Shown: positions 16,972-25,084 of the stretch, piece after piece | Layout of the letters: each line of letters opens with the position of its first letter | Numbering within the stretch: the first letter of the stretch is position 1 | Assembly (NCBI RefSeq): GCF_002286815.1 | Contig: NZ_MUNM01000068.1 | Coordinates: 1 to 64,000 of the forward strand | Direction: 5' to 3' | Length of the DNA stretch: 64,000 bases | From: Pseudomonas sp. PICF141 | GTDB taxonomy: Bacteria; Pseudomonadota; Gammaproteobacteria; Pseudomonadales; Pseudomonadaceae | The notes under the pieces: generated by a model | What the model was told of the DNA's origin: nothing | Databases searched by the model: none | Seen by the model: the letters and a program-made list of their open reading frames with translations, nothing else | Made by a program: the position numbers and the translations under genes

Positions 16972-18036
16972 TTACGGCATATTGATAATGACTTCTTCCT
17001 GCCACTTCTGCGGCAGCGACTTGGAGGTCTTTTCCCAGGCATCGGCGTCTTTGATCGGCGTGACCTTTTTGTACTGCTCGTTAGGCAGCAGTTTGGCCTT
17101 GACCTCTTGCGGCAATTTCAGATGCTCGGCGCGGATCGGACGGGCGTTGCCTTTCGCCAGATTGATTTGGCCGGCGTCGCTGAAGATGTATTCGCGAGTC
17201 AGCTTGGCGGCGTTCGGATGCTTCGCGTATTTGTTGATGATGGTGGTGTAACCGGAAATCACCGAGCCGTCGGATGGAATCAGCACGGTGTAGTCATCCG
17301 GATTCGCCATCTTGGCCTTGTAGCTCAGACCGTTGAAGTCCCAGACCACACCGACTTCGATTTCACCCTTTTCCATGGTGGCGATCGTCGGGTTGGCCAT
17401 GGACAGGCGGCCTTGCTTGGCGATGTCGGCGAACAGCAACAGGGCTGGCTGAATGTTTTTTTCGTCACCACCGTTGGCGAGGGCGGCGGCCAGTACACCG
17501 TTGGCCGCCTGGGCCGCAGTGCTCACGTCACCGATAGAGACTTTGTACTTGCCAGTCTTGAGGTCGGCCCATTTGGTCGGTGCTTCAGAACCGTGCAGCA
17601 GTTTTTTGTTGATGATGAAGGCGATGCTGCCGGTATAGGCCAGTGCCCAGTTACCGTCCTTGTCCTTGGCCCAGTCCGGAATCTGTTCCCAGGTGGTGGG
17701 TTTGTAAGGTTGCACGACACCTTGCTTGACCGCGATCGGGCCGAACGCGGCACCGACGTCGCCGATGTCCGCCGTGGCGTTGTCTTTTTCGGCAGCGAAC
17801 TTGGCGATTTCCTGGGCCGAGCTCATGTCGGTATCGATGTGTTTCAGGCCATATATTCTGGCCAGGTCTTCCCAGGTGCCTTTCCAGTTGGCCCAGTCAT
17901 CGGGCATGCCGACGCTGTTGACTTCGCCTTCCGCTTTCGCAGCGGCTTCGAGGGTTTTCAGATCATCCGCCGCCATGGCGGCGGTGCACAGGGCAATGGT
18001 CGAGCCTAACAGTGATGCCAGGAAAAACTGTTTCAT
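16972..18036 (-). CDS. ABC transporter periplasmic substrate-binding protein
   Basis: This 354-residue protein has a signal peptide (residues 1-22, cleavage after AAMA). The mature part matches the SBP_bac_6/FbpA-like family that also binds polyamines, iron or aminoethylphosphonate; examples are the DIGDVGAAFGPIAVKQGV and YTGSIAFIINKKLL stretches. The ATG follows AAAGGAGC with ideal spacing. It is the promoter-proximal gene of the operon and is divergent from the GntR/UTRA regulator, with a TGGTCTAG motif 46 bases upstream. Confidence 0.9.
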   Translation of the reverse strand: MKQFFLASLLGSTIALCTAAMAADDLKTLEAAAKAEGEVNSVGMPDDWANWKGTWEDLARIYGLKHIDTDMSSAQEIAKFAAEKDNATADIGDVGAAFGPIAVKQGVVQPYKPTTWEQIPDWAKDKDGNWALAYTGSIAFIINKKLLHGSEAPTKWADLKTGKYKVSIGDVSTAAQAANGVLAAALANGGDEKNIQPALLLFADIAKQGRLSMANPTIATMEKGEIEVGVVWDFNGLSYKAKMANPDDYTVLIPSDGSVISGYTTIINKYAKHPNAAKLTREYIFSDAGQINLAKGNARPIRAEHLKLPQEVKAKLLPNEQYKKVTPIKDADAWEKTSKSLPQKWQEEVIINMP

Positions 18037-18081
18037 CCGAAGCTCCTTTGGGCGTTTTCAACGCTGCGATTGCGGTTATGT

Positions 18082-18093
18082 TGGTCTAGGTCA
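18082..18093. promoter_or_regulatory. Candidate UTRA-regulator operator, binding-protein side
   Basis: TGGTCTAGGTCA is close to the TGGTCTAGACCA palindrome recognised by HutC/UTRA-type GntR regulators such as DasR; the left half is exact, the right half is off by one base. It lies 46 bases upstream of the ABC operon start. A further exact half-site TAGACCA is at 18196-18202. Confidence 0.55.
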
Positions 18094-18360
18094 GCAATAC
18101 CTGAGCCAATTTAGGCAGGCTGGATGACATTTTGATGTCGACAACCGGTCAGCCCGAATTTTCTGTGCTCGGATACGCGGCGTGCGAGATAAGCGTAGAC
18201 CATGGCTAAAGAGCTGATATGAAAGGGACTTGGTCATAAAATTGCAGGTGTCTGGCGCAACCGTTCGGCGGCTTTGTCATCTGTCAGTCATGTGCAGTGC
18301 CTAGGCTTGCAGGCAGTTGAAGGAACCGATTTGAATCACGGTTCTGCCCTGAATCAGTGC

Positions 18361-18372
18361 TGGTCTAGTCCA
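18361..18372. promoter_or_regulatory. Candidate UTRA-regulator operator, regulator side
   Basis: TGGTCTAGTCCA is palindromic except at positions 4 and 9 and differs by one base from TGGTCTAGACCA. It ends 14 bases before the ATG of the GntR/UTRA gene, overlapping its likely ribosome-binding and promoter region, which suggests autoregulation. Confidence 0.6.
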
Positions 18373-18386
18373 GATAGGTAACGTTG

Positions 18387-19100
18387 ATGCGCATCGAGAC
18401 CACCAAAGCGGTGACCGCCATCGGGCAGGTTCTGCAGGAACAGCTCGACCATGGTCTGTTGGCGCCCGGGAGCAAACTGCCGGCAGAGCGCAAGCTCAGT
18501 GAGTTATTCGGTACCACGCGGATCACCGTGCGGGAGGCGTTACTGCAACTGGAGGCCCAGGGCCAGATCTACCGCGAGGAACGACGCGGCTGGTTCGTGT
18601 CGCCACCAAGGCTGGCTTACAACCTGATGCAGCGCAGCCACTTTCACGCGATGGTCAGTGCACAGGGGCGAGTGCCGTCCACCGAGGTGATTTCGGCCCG
18701 TTTGCAACCAGCGTCGGCGGCAGTGTGTGCCTGGTTACAATTGCCGGCGTTGTCGAGCGTGATCCAGATCTGCCGCTCGCGACGGATTGACGGGCGACTG
18801 GTGCTGTATGTGGAGCACTACCTCAACCCGCAATATTTTCCGGGGATTCTGGACTTCGATCTGAATCAGTCAATCACTGAACTGTATGCGCGGCATTACG
18901 ACTTGCATTACGGGCGGGTGCGTTTCGAGATTGTGCCGACGGCCTTGTCGGTGGACGCCGCGGCGGCTTTACGGGTGTCGGTAGGCAGCCCGGGATTGCG
19001 GATTGCCCGGGTCAATTACGATCAGCACGAACGACTGATCGATTGTGACCTGGAGTTCTGGCGCCATGATGCGATTCATGTCGGGGTGGATGTGGTTTAG
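18387..19100 (+). CDS. GntR/UTRA-family transcriptional regulator
   Basis: This 237-residue regulator has an N-terminal GntR winged helix (about 5-70: GSKLPAERKLSELFGTTRITVREAL) and a C-terminal UTRA effector domain (about 90-235). PhnF and DasR are family members that sense phosphorylated or phosphonate ligands. The ATG at 18387 is preferred over the overlapping TTG at 18384. It is transcribed away from the ABC/hydrolase operon, with shared TGGTCTAG sites between, and is the obvious candidate repressor of that operon and of itself. Confidence 0.88.
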   Translation: MRIETTKAVTAIGQVLQEQLDHGLLAPGSKLPAERKLSELFGTTRITVREALLQLEAQGQIYREERRGWFVSPPRLAYNLMQRSHFHAMVSAQGRVPSTEVISARLQPASAAVCAWLQLPALSSVIQICRSRRIDGRLVLYVEHYLNPQYFPGILDFDLNQSITELYARHYDLHYGRVRFEIVPTALSVDAAAALRVSVGSPGLRIARVNYDQHERLIDCDLEFWRHDAIHVGVDVV

Positions 19101-19212
19101 ATCGCACATTCAACGGCACAGCCACTGCAACTGTGCAGACTGTACGCGAGCGAACACGGTCAACCCTGGATGAACCCATCAGCCAACATCAATGCGAGCC
19201 AGGCGCGAGGAT

Positions 19213-19389
19213 TTATTCGTTGAGTTTGGCGAGGATCTTGTAGATCACAGTGGCGAGGATCATCAGCATGCCAACCCACATCGCGAACACACCGGCGTTC
19301 TTGTCGCGAAAGTTGAAGCCGATGGCCAGCATGATCATCCCGGAAAGAATCGGGATCAGCATGGCGTGGAACGAAGACAACGAGATCAT
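19213..19389 (-). CDS. Small membrane protein, 58 residues
   Basis: This short open frame encodes a protein starting MISLSSFHAMLIPILSGMIM with two hydrophobic segments (about 9-25 and 35-53) separated by a charged FRDKN turn. It ends KILAKLNE. Codon use and the hairpin-like topology suggest a genuine small inner-membrane protein. No function is known to me. It stands alone between the regulator gene and a repeat. Confidence 0.7.
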   Translation of the reverse strand: MISLSSFHAMLIPILSGMIMLAIGFNFRDKNAGVFAMWVGMLMILATVIYKILAKLNE

Positions 19390-19457
19390 GGTGACAGCCT
19401 TGTCGGAGAGGGTACTGCAAGTCTAGGCGGCTTTCGGACGAGCGGAGGTGATGCGTG

Positions 19458-19559
19458 TGTAGGAGCTGCCGAAGGCTGCGATCTTTTGATCTTTTTCAGC
19501 GCATGTGAAGACGCCAAAAGATCAAAATCAAAAGATCGCAGCCTTCGGCAGCTCCTACA
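19458..19559. repeat. BIME-type inverted repeat
   Basis: Arms 19458-19490 and 19527-19559 (33 bases, TGTAGGAGCTGCCGAAGGCT and onward) are exact reverse complements. It lies downstream of apeB and upstream of the small membrane protein gene. Confidence 0.88.
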
Positions 19560-19597
19560 GGGGGGCGTTCATCCTGTAAGGAGCTGATCTTTGAGGG

Positions 19598-20887
19598 CTA
19601 GGGCAATTCGCGGCAGGCGTAAAACGCGCTCAGCACTTTGACCAGATGCGCCAGGTCATGGCTGCCGCACAGCTCACGGATCGAGTGCATGGCGAACGTC
19701 GGCAAACCGATGTCCACGGTGCGCACGCCCAAGTGGCTGGCGGTGATCGGGCCGATGGTCGAGCCGCAGCCCATGTCGCTACGCACCACGAAGCTCTGCA
19801 CCGGTACTTCTTCGGCCATGCACAAATGGCGGAAGAACCCGGCGGTTTCGCTGTTGGTGGCGTAGCGCTGGTTGCTGTTGACCTTGATCACCGGGCCGGC
19901 GTTGAGTTTCGGGCCGTGGTTGGCATCGTGCTTGTCCGCATAGTTGGGGTGCACGCCGTGGGCGTTGTCGGCCGAAACCAGCAGGGATTTCTGAATGGTC
20001 CGTACGAACTCATCTCCTTCGGGCAACAGACGACGCAGGGTTTGCTCAAGCATTGGACCGTCGGCGCCGCAGGCCGAGCAAGAACCGACTTCTTCATGAT
20101 CGTTGCAGACCAGCACGCAGGTTTCATCGGTTTCGGCCGTCAGCAAAGCTTGCAGGCCGGCGTAGCACGACAGCAAGTTATCGAGGCGCGCCCCCGCAAT
20201 GAAATCACCATGCAGGCCAATGACCGCTGCGCTTTGGGTGTCGTAGAAGCTCAGCTCATAATCGAGCACCACGTCAGCGTTCAGGCCGTGTTCGCGGGCC
20301 AGTTGGTCAGTGAGCACGGCGCGGAAATCCACGCGCTCGTCACCGGCGAATTGCGCGAGGATCGGCGGCAGTTCGGTCTGGGCATTGATCGCCCAGCCCA
20401 TATTGGCTTCACGGTTGAGATGAATGGCCAGGTTGGGAATGATCGCGACCGGTGCCTTGAAGTCGATCAACTGGCTCTCGACCTTGCCGTCGCGGCGGAA
20501 GGTTACGCGACCGGCCAAAGACAGGTCACGGTCGAACCACGGTGCCAGCAGTGCGCCGCCATAGACTTCGACACCCAGTTGCCAGAAGCCCTGGCGTTGC
20601 AGTTCTGGCTGGGGTTTGACCCGCAGGCACGGGCTGTCAGTGTGCGCGCCGACCAGGCGGATGCCGCCGTGCAAGGGCGAATGACGGCCCATTTTGAATG
20701 CGACGATCGAAGAGTCGTTACGGGTGACGTAGTAACGACCATGGGCTTCGGTGGTCCATGGCTCGCGCTCGTCCAGGCGCATGAAACCGGCCGCTTCCAG
20801 ACGCTGAACAAGACTGGCGGTGGCATGGAACGGGGTAGGGGAGGCCTTGAGGAAGTCGATCAGGCCTTGGTTCAACTCTTCGCGCAT
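19598..20887 (-). CDS. apeB: M18 family aminopeptidase
   Basis: This 429-residue zinc aminopeptidase is of the M18 (aspartyl aminopeptidase) family. Metal and catalytic motifs are visible in order: GAHTDSPCLRV, GARLDNLLSC, NDHEEVGSCSACGADGP, SADNAHGVHPNYADKHD and the C-terminal TFAMHSIRELCG. It should act in the cytoplasm as a large oligomer trimming N-terminal residues from peptides. The ATG at 20887 follows GGAGCTACTT and matches the usual MREELNQGL start; the longer frame upstream runs into a repeat. Confidence 0.92.
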   Translation of the reverse strand: MREELNQGLIDFLKASPTPFHATASLVQRLEAAGFMRLDEREPWTTEAHGRYYVTRNDSSIVAFKMGRHSPLHGGIRLVGAHTDSPCLRVKPQPELQRQGFWQLGVEVYGGALLAPWFDRDLSLAGRVTFRRDGKVESQLIDFKAPVAIIPNLAIHLNREANMGWAINAQTELPPILAQFAGDERVDFRAVLTDQLAREHGLNADVVLDYELSFYDTQSAAVIGLHGDFIAGARLDNLLSCYAGLQALLTAETDETCVLVCNDHEEVGSCSACGADGPMLEQTLRRLLPEGDEFVRTIQKSLLVSADNAHGVHPNYADKHDANHGPKLNAGPVIKVNSNQRYATNSETAGFFRHLCMAEEVPVQSFVVRSDMGCGSTIGPITASHLGVRTVDIGLPTFAMHSIRELCGSHDLAHLVKVLSAFYACRELP

Positions 20888-20992
20888 AAGTAGCTCCAGA
20901 CAGCAGTGGCGCCAGTTTAACGTATTGAAAGCGCAAAGTGCGGTGGGCCTGTTCTTGGTGGCGTATGAGCTTAATGTGGCGAGGGAGCTTGC

Positions 20993-21108
20993 TGTGGCGA
21001 GGGGGCTTGCCCCCGTTCGGCTGCGAAGCAGTCGTAAATCCTGCAGATGCGGTTTAGCTGGTTTCAGGAGTGCTTCGCACTCCAACGGGGGCAAGCCCCC
21101 TCGCCACA
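20993..21108. repeat. Inverted repeat, GGCGAGGGGGCTTGCCCCCG family
   Basis: Arms 20993-21017 and 21084-21108 are exact reverse complements. The inner part carries a GAAGCAGTCG/GAGTGCTTCGC imperfect stem. The same family is seen at 21824-21937 and, degenerate, at 28621-28667. It fills the space between apeB and rluA. Confidence 0.88.
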
Positions 21109-21127
21109 AAAGCACGCTCATTGACTG

Positions 21128-21763
21128 TTAAAACGGTGCGGGGCACTCGAAGCGCAGGCGTTCGCCCGTCTGGGGATGAGTGAAACTGAGCATACTGGCG
21201 TGCAAACAAAGTCGTGGCCAGGCAGCCAAGGCTTGCTCATGGGCATAGAGCCCGTCACCCAATAGCGGGTGGCCGATGGAAAGCATGTGCACCCGCAACT
21301 GGTGAGAGCGGCCGGTGATCGGCGTCAGTTCGACGCGGCACCAGTCGCCACAACGCTCCAGCACCCGCCAGAAAGTCAAGGCATGCTTGCCAAGCTCGTG
21401 GTCCACCACATGGCGTGGCTTGGTCGGTGGGTCGTAGCGCAGGGGCAGGTCGATGCTGCCGCTGTCCAGTTCCGGTTGTCCCCAGCACAGGGCGGTGTAG
21501 GCCTTTTCGGTTTCGCGGTCGTGAAATTGCCGAGACAGCTCGCGATGCGTGTCCGGGTCACGGGCCAACAGAATGATACCGGACGTTTCCCAGTCCAGCC
21601 GATGGACGATTCGCGCTTCCGGGTAGCCGTTTTCTTGCAGGCGGGTAATCAGGCAATCCTTGTTGTCATCGGCCCGGCCGGGGACGGAGAGCAACAGGGT
21701 CGGTTTGTCCACCACCAGTACGGCGGCGTCCTGATGAATGATGCGGATGTTGGACAACGGCAT
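21128..21763 (-). CDS. rluA: RluA-type rRNA/tRNA pseudouridine synthase
   Basis: This 211-residue enzyme has the RluA-family motif HRLDWETSG with catalytic Asp57 and a C-terminal GRSHQLRVHM segment. It lacks an S4 domain, as expected for RluA, the dual-specificity enzyme acting on 23S rRNA and certain tRNAs in E. coli. Length agrees with that group (about 219). It is downstream of minE on the same strand, separated by a repeat. Confidence 0.88.
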   Translation of the reverse strand: MPLSNIRIIHQDAAVLVVDKPTLLLSVPGRADDNKDCLITRLQENGYPEARIVHRLDWETSGIILLARDPDTHRELSRQFHDRETEKAYTALCWGQPELDSGSIDLPLRYDPPTKPRHVVDHELGKHALTFWRVLERCGDWCRVELTPITGRSHQLRVHMLSIGHPLLGDGLYAHEQALAAWPRLCLHASMLSFTHPQTGERLRFECPAPF

Positions 21764-21823
21764 TAAAACAGCCTCGTAACAAACGCCAACGGCGGCTCAG
21801 GCCCACGTCCCTGTAGGAGCGAC

Positions 21824-21937
21824 CTGTGGCGAGGGGGCTTGCCCCCGTTGGGCTGCGAAGCAGCCCCAAAACTTCCGGTGTACCGAAGGTCCTGTGAGTG
21901 CTGCGCACTCAAACGGGGGCAAGCCCCCTCGTCACAG
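21824..21937. repeat. Inverted repeat, GGCGAGGGGGCTTGCCCCCG family
   Basis: CTGTGGCGAGGGGGCTTGCC and onward at 21824 pairs with the segment ending GCCCCCTCGTCACAG at 21937 with one mismatch. Inner hairpins GGGCTGCGAAGCAGCCC and GAGTGCTGCGCACTC are also present. Confidence 0.85.
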
Positions 21938-21994
21938 TTCGCCCCCAAACAGGAGCTGGAAAGCCTGAGCCGCCGTGGCTCCCGCCGGATCGAC

Positions 21995-22249
21995 TCAGCG
22001 ATCTGGCAGGGTGATATTGAGTTCCAGGATCGAGCAGCTGCCCTGGTTTTCCAGAGCGACGTGCACGTCATCGGACCCGATATTGACGTACTTGCGGATC
22101 ACTTCCACCAGTTCCTTTTGCAAGGCTGGCAGATAATCCGGCGTACTGCGCTGGCCGCGTTCATGCGCCACGATGATCTGTAGACGCTCTTTCGCTACCG
22201 ACGCGGTGCTGACCTTTTTACTGGCACGAAAGAAGTCAAAAAGGTTCAT
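21995..22249 (-). CDS. minE: Cell division topological specificity factor MinE
   Basis: This 84-residue protein has the MinD-binding N-terminal helix (MNLFDFFRASKK, VAKERLQIIVAHERG) and the C-terminal topological specificity domain (KELVEVIRKYVNI). MinE drives MinCD oscillation to keep the division septum at midcell. Its ATG overlaps the minD stop, showing translational coupling in the minCDE operon. Confidence 0.96.
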   Translation of the reverse strand: MNLFDFFRASKKVSTASVAKERLQIIVAHERGQRSTPDYLPALQKELVEVIRKYVNIGSDDVHVALENQGSCSILELNITLPDR

Positions 22250-23061
22250 TACCTACCTCCAAAAAGTCGCTCGAAGAATCCCTTCTTCTCGACATCGAGG
22301 AAACGATGGTCCACGGTTTTACCCAGCAGACGATCAACGGCATCGCTGTACGCCTGACCGGCGTCGCTCTGGTCGTCGAGAATCACAGGGACGCCCTGGT
22401 TGGATGCCTTGAGGACGGCTTGCGATTCCGGAATCACACCCAGCAGGGTCACTGCGAGGATTTCCTTGACGTCTTCGACGCCCAGCATTTCACCGTTACT
22501 CACGCGTGTCGGGTTGTAGCGGGTCAGCAACAAGTGTTCCTTGATCGGGTCTTCGCCGTTTTCGGCGCGACGGGACTTGCTGGCCAACAGGCCCAGCATG
22601 CGGTCCGAGTCACGTACGGAGGAGACTTCCGGGTTGGTCACTACAATCGCTTCGTCAGCGAAGTACATGGCCAGGTGGGCGCCTTTCTCGATGCCCGCCG
22701 GAGAGTCGCAGACCACGAATTCGAAGTCTTCCTTGAGCTGCATCAGGACCTTTTCGACGCCTTCGACAGTCAGCGCGTCTTTGTCGCGAGTCTGACTGGC
22801 AGCCAGTACGTAGAGGTTTTCCAGACGCTTGTCTTTGATCAGGGCCTGTTGCAGGTTGGCTTCGCCGTTTACCACGTTGACGAAGTCATACACCACGCGG
22901 CGCTCGCAACCCATGATCAGGTCGAGGTTACGCAAGCCGACGTCGAAGTCGACGATAACTGTTTTGTGACCACGCAGAGCGAGGCCGGTACCGATAGCGG
23001 CGCTGGTGGTGGTCTTACCCACACCACCCTTGCCGGATGTAACCACGAGAATCTTGGCCAA
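22249..23061 (-). CDS. minD: Septum site-determining ATPase MinD
   Basis: This 270-residue ParA/MinD ATPase has the deviant Walker A GKGGVGKTT (residues 10-18), switch motifs VDFDVGLRNLD and CDSPAGIEKGA, and a C-terminal amphipathic membrane-targeting helix (KKGFFERLFGG). It recruits MinC to the membrane and is released by MinE. It is the middle gene of minCDE, 201 bases downstream of minC. Confidence 0.97.
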   Translation of the reverse strand: MAKILVVTSGKGGVGKTTTSAAIGTGLALRGHKTVIVDFDVGLRNLDLIMGCERRVVYDFVNVVNGEANLQQALIKDKRLENLYVLAASQTRDKDALTVEGVEKVLMQLKEDFEFVVCDSPAGIEKGAHLAMYFADEAIVVTNPEVSSVRDSDRMLGLLASKSRRAENGEDPIKEHLLLTRYNPTRVSNGEMLGVEDVKEILAVTLLGVIPESQAVLKASNQGVPVILDDQSDAGQAYSDAVDRLLGKTVDHRFLDVEKKGFFERLFGGR

Positions 23062-23262
23062 GGTGTTTTACCCCTAAGGAAAAAGGACGTTTAGCCCCTG
23101 AAAAACATCTCTTGAAAAACTACTGCAGTCGGACAGCCTTGGCTGGAATCCGGTTCTGAGCGGCGCTTACCCCCGGTAAACACTGCTTTTGGCCTTTTTC
23201 CTACTTCGTTTGAGCCGTTTTCGCTACGTTTTAGAGATGCTTGGAAAATGCGGCAGTATCCG

Positions 23263-24000
23263 TTAAAGCCGAATGATGTTCAACACGTCGCCCGACAGGC
23301 TGACTTGCACGCCCGCGCCCCACAATGGATCACGACGCAAATCCTCGGAAACCTTGTAATGGCCGGCGATGGAGACCAGTTCAGCGGTCATTTGCTGGCA
23401 GAAAATCCTGGCTTTCGTGTCACCTTTGACGCCGGCCAAGACACGACCGCGCATCGCGCCGTATACATGGATGTTCCCGTCGGCGAGAAGTTCCGCCCCC
23501 GGGCTGACCGATGAAATCACCACCAGATCGCAACCCTGGGCATAAATCTGCTGGCCACCGCGTACGGGCGAGGTAATGATTTTGGTCGGTTTGATGGTCG
23601 GTTCCGGTGGTTTTTCCGGTTTTTTCACAACAGTGCCTTCGTGCGGGTCGAGCGGTCGCTCACGGGCGCCTGACGGCGGCAGTACCGGCAGATCGACGGC
23701 GATGGCGGCGGCAATGTCCTCGATGCGGCTGGCACGGATTGCCAGAGTGCGCAGGCCATGCTGGCGGCAGATGCGCATCAGCCCCGGAAGATCGACCGAG
23801 CCTTCACTGGCCGGAAGTTTGTCCAGGGCCAGGACCAGCGGCGCATTGCTGAAGAAGTTGGGCGCCTGGGCGACCTTGGCGGCCAGTTGTCGATCAAGGT
23901 TCTCGAGGTCGTTACGGGCCAGTTCCAGCACCGTAATGGCGAGCATGCTGCCCTTCAACTGGAACACGGGATCTTGGTCTAGCGGTTCGGTTTGGCTCAT
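23263..24000 (-). CDS. minC: Septum site-determining protein MinC
   Basis: This 245-residue FtsZ polymerisation inhibitor has the MinC_N domain (about 1-105, starting MSQTEPLDQDPVFQLKGS) and the C-terminal beta-helix MinC_C domain (about 140-245) with GGQQIYAQGCDLVV, GAELLADGNIHVYGAMRGRVLAG. A proline-rich linker joins them. The ATG at 24000 gives the standard Pseudomonas start; two further upstream ATGs lack ribosome sites. It is divergent from lpxL. Confidence 0.95.
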   Translation of the reverse strand: MSQTEPLDQDPVFQLKGSMLAITVLELARNDLENLDRQLAAKVAQAPNFFSNAPLVLALDKLPASEGSVDLPGLMRICRQHGLRTLAIRASRIEDIAAAIAVDLPVLPPSGARERPLDPHEGTVVKKPEKPPEPTIKPTKIITSPVRGGQQIYAQGCDLVVISSVSPGAELLADGNIHVYGAMRGRVLAGVKGDTKARIFCQQMTAELVSIAGHYKVSEDLRRDPLWGAGVQVSLSGDVLNIIRL

Positions 24001-24118
24001 GGTCGGCATACAACGACTTGTCACTAAAAGTGCCGAGACTTATAACGAGAACGCCCGCAGGCCGCAAGCCGGGTCGAACGATGTAGAATGCGCGGCCACT
24101 GTCTTGACGGAACCTTTA

Positions 24119-25051
24119 ATGGATCGCCCGCGTTTTCGAACAGCATTTCTTTCTCCACGTTTCTGGCCGCTATGGGGTGGCTTGGGGCTGTTATGGCTGA
24201 TTGTGCAGTTGCCATATCCGGCATTGCTGTCGGTCGGTCGCGCCCTGGGTGCATTGATGTACCGAGTGGCGGGCGACCGACGGCGCATTGCCAAGCGCAA
24301 TCTTGAACTGTGTTTCCCTGAAAAGTCCGCTGCCGAGCGCAAGCGTTTGCTCAAGGAAAACTTTGCCTCCACCGGTATCGCTTTCTTCGAAATGGCCATG
24401 AGCTGGTGGTGGTCTCGCAAGCGTCTGGCGAAACTGGCCCATATCGAAGGCCTGGAGCATTTGAAGAAGGCCCAGGCGCAGGACAAGGGCGTGATTCTGA
24501 TGGCCGTGCATTTCACTACGCTGGAAATCGGCGCGGCGCTGCTCGGTCAGCAACACACCATCGATGGCATGTACCGCGAACACAAGAATCCGCTGTTCGA
24601 CTACATCCAGCGTCGTGGCCGGGAGCGGCACAATCTCGACTCGCTGGCAGTGGAGCGCGACGATGTGCGTGGCATGCTCAAACTGCTGCGTTCAGGCCGG
24701 GCGATCTGGTACGCGCCGGATCAGGATTACGGCGCCAAGCAAAGTATCTTCGTGCCGTTGTTCGGGATTCAGGCGGCGACCGTCACCGCCACCAGCAAGT
24801 TTGCGCGACTGGGCAAGGCACTGGTCGTGCCGTTCACTCAACAACGCCTGGCGGACGGCAGTGGTTATCGGTTGGTGATTCATGCGCCGCTGGAGGGCTT
24901 TCCCGGCGAGACGGAAGAGGCTGACTGCATTCGGATCAATCAGTGGGTCGAAAGCACGTTGCGCGAATGCCCGGAGCAATACCTCTGGGCACATCGCCGC
25001 TTCAAGAGCCGTCCACCGGGCGAACCGAAGTTGTACGCCAAGCGCGGTTGA
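24119..25051 (+). CDS. lpxL: Lipid A biosynthesis (secondary) acyltransferase
   Basis: This 310-residue protein is of the LpxL/HtrB family. A single N-terminal membrane segment (about 15-42) precedes the acyltransferase domain, whose catalytic HxxxxE motif is seen as VHFTTLE. Family enzymes add a secondary laurate-type chain to lipid A at the inner membrane. P. aeruginosa has an HtrB homologue at the same place beside minCDE. The ATG at 24119 is chosen because the frame upstream is the reverse of minC. Confidence 0.9.
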   Translation: MDRPRFRTAFLSPRFWPLWGGLGLLWLIVQLPYPALLSVGRALGALMYRVAGDRRRIAKRNLELCFPEKSAAERKRLLKENFASTGIAFFEMAMSWWWSRKRLAKLAHIEGLEHLKKAQAQDKGVILMAVHFTTLEIGAALLGQQHTIDGMYREHKNPLFDYIQRRGRERHNLDSLAVERDDVRGMLKLLRSGRAIWYAPDQDYGAKQSIFVPLFGIQAATVTATSKFARLGKALVVPFTQQRLADGSGYRLVIHAPLEGFPGETEEADCIRINQWVESTLRECPEQYLWAHRRFKSRPPGEPKLYAKRG

Positions 25052-25084
25052 GTCACCGATCTTTATGCACCATGGAGTGTTGCG

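Noticed and set aside
19646..20893. Plus-strand frame of 415 codons over apeB
   Set aside because: Antisense of the M18 aminopeptidase, which has complete metal motifs and a ribosome site.
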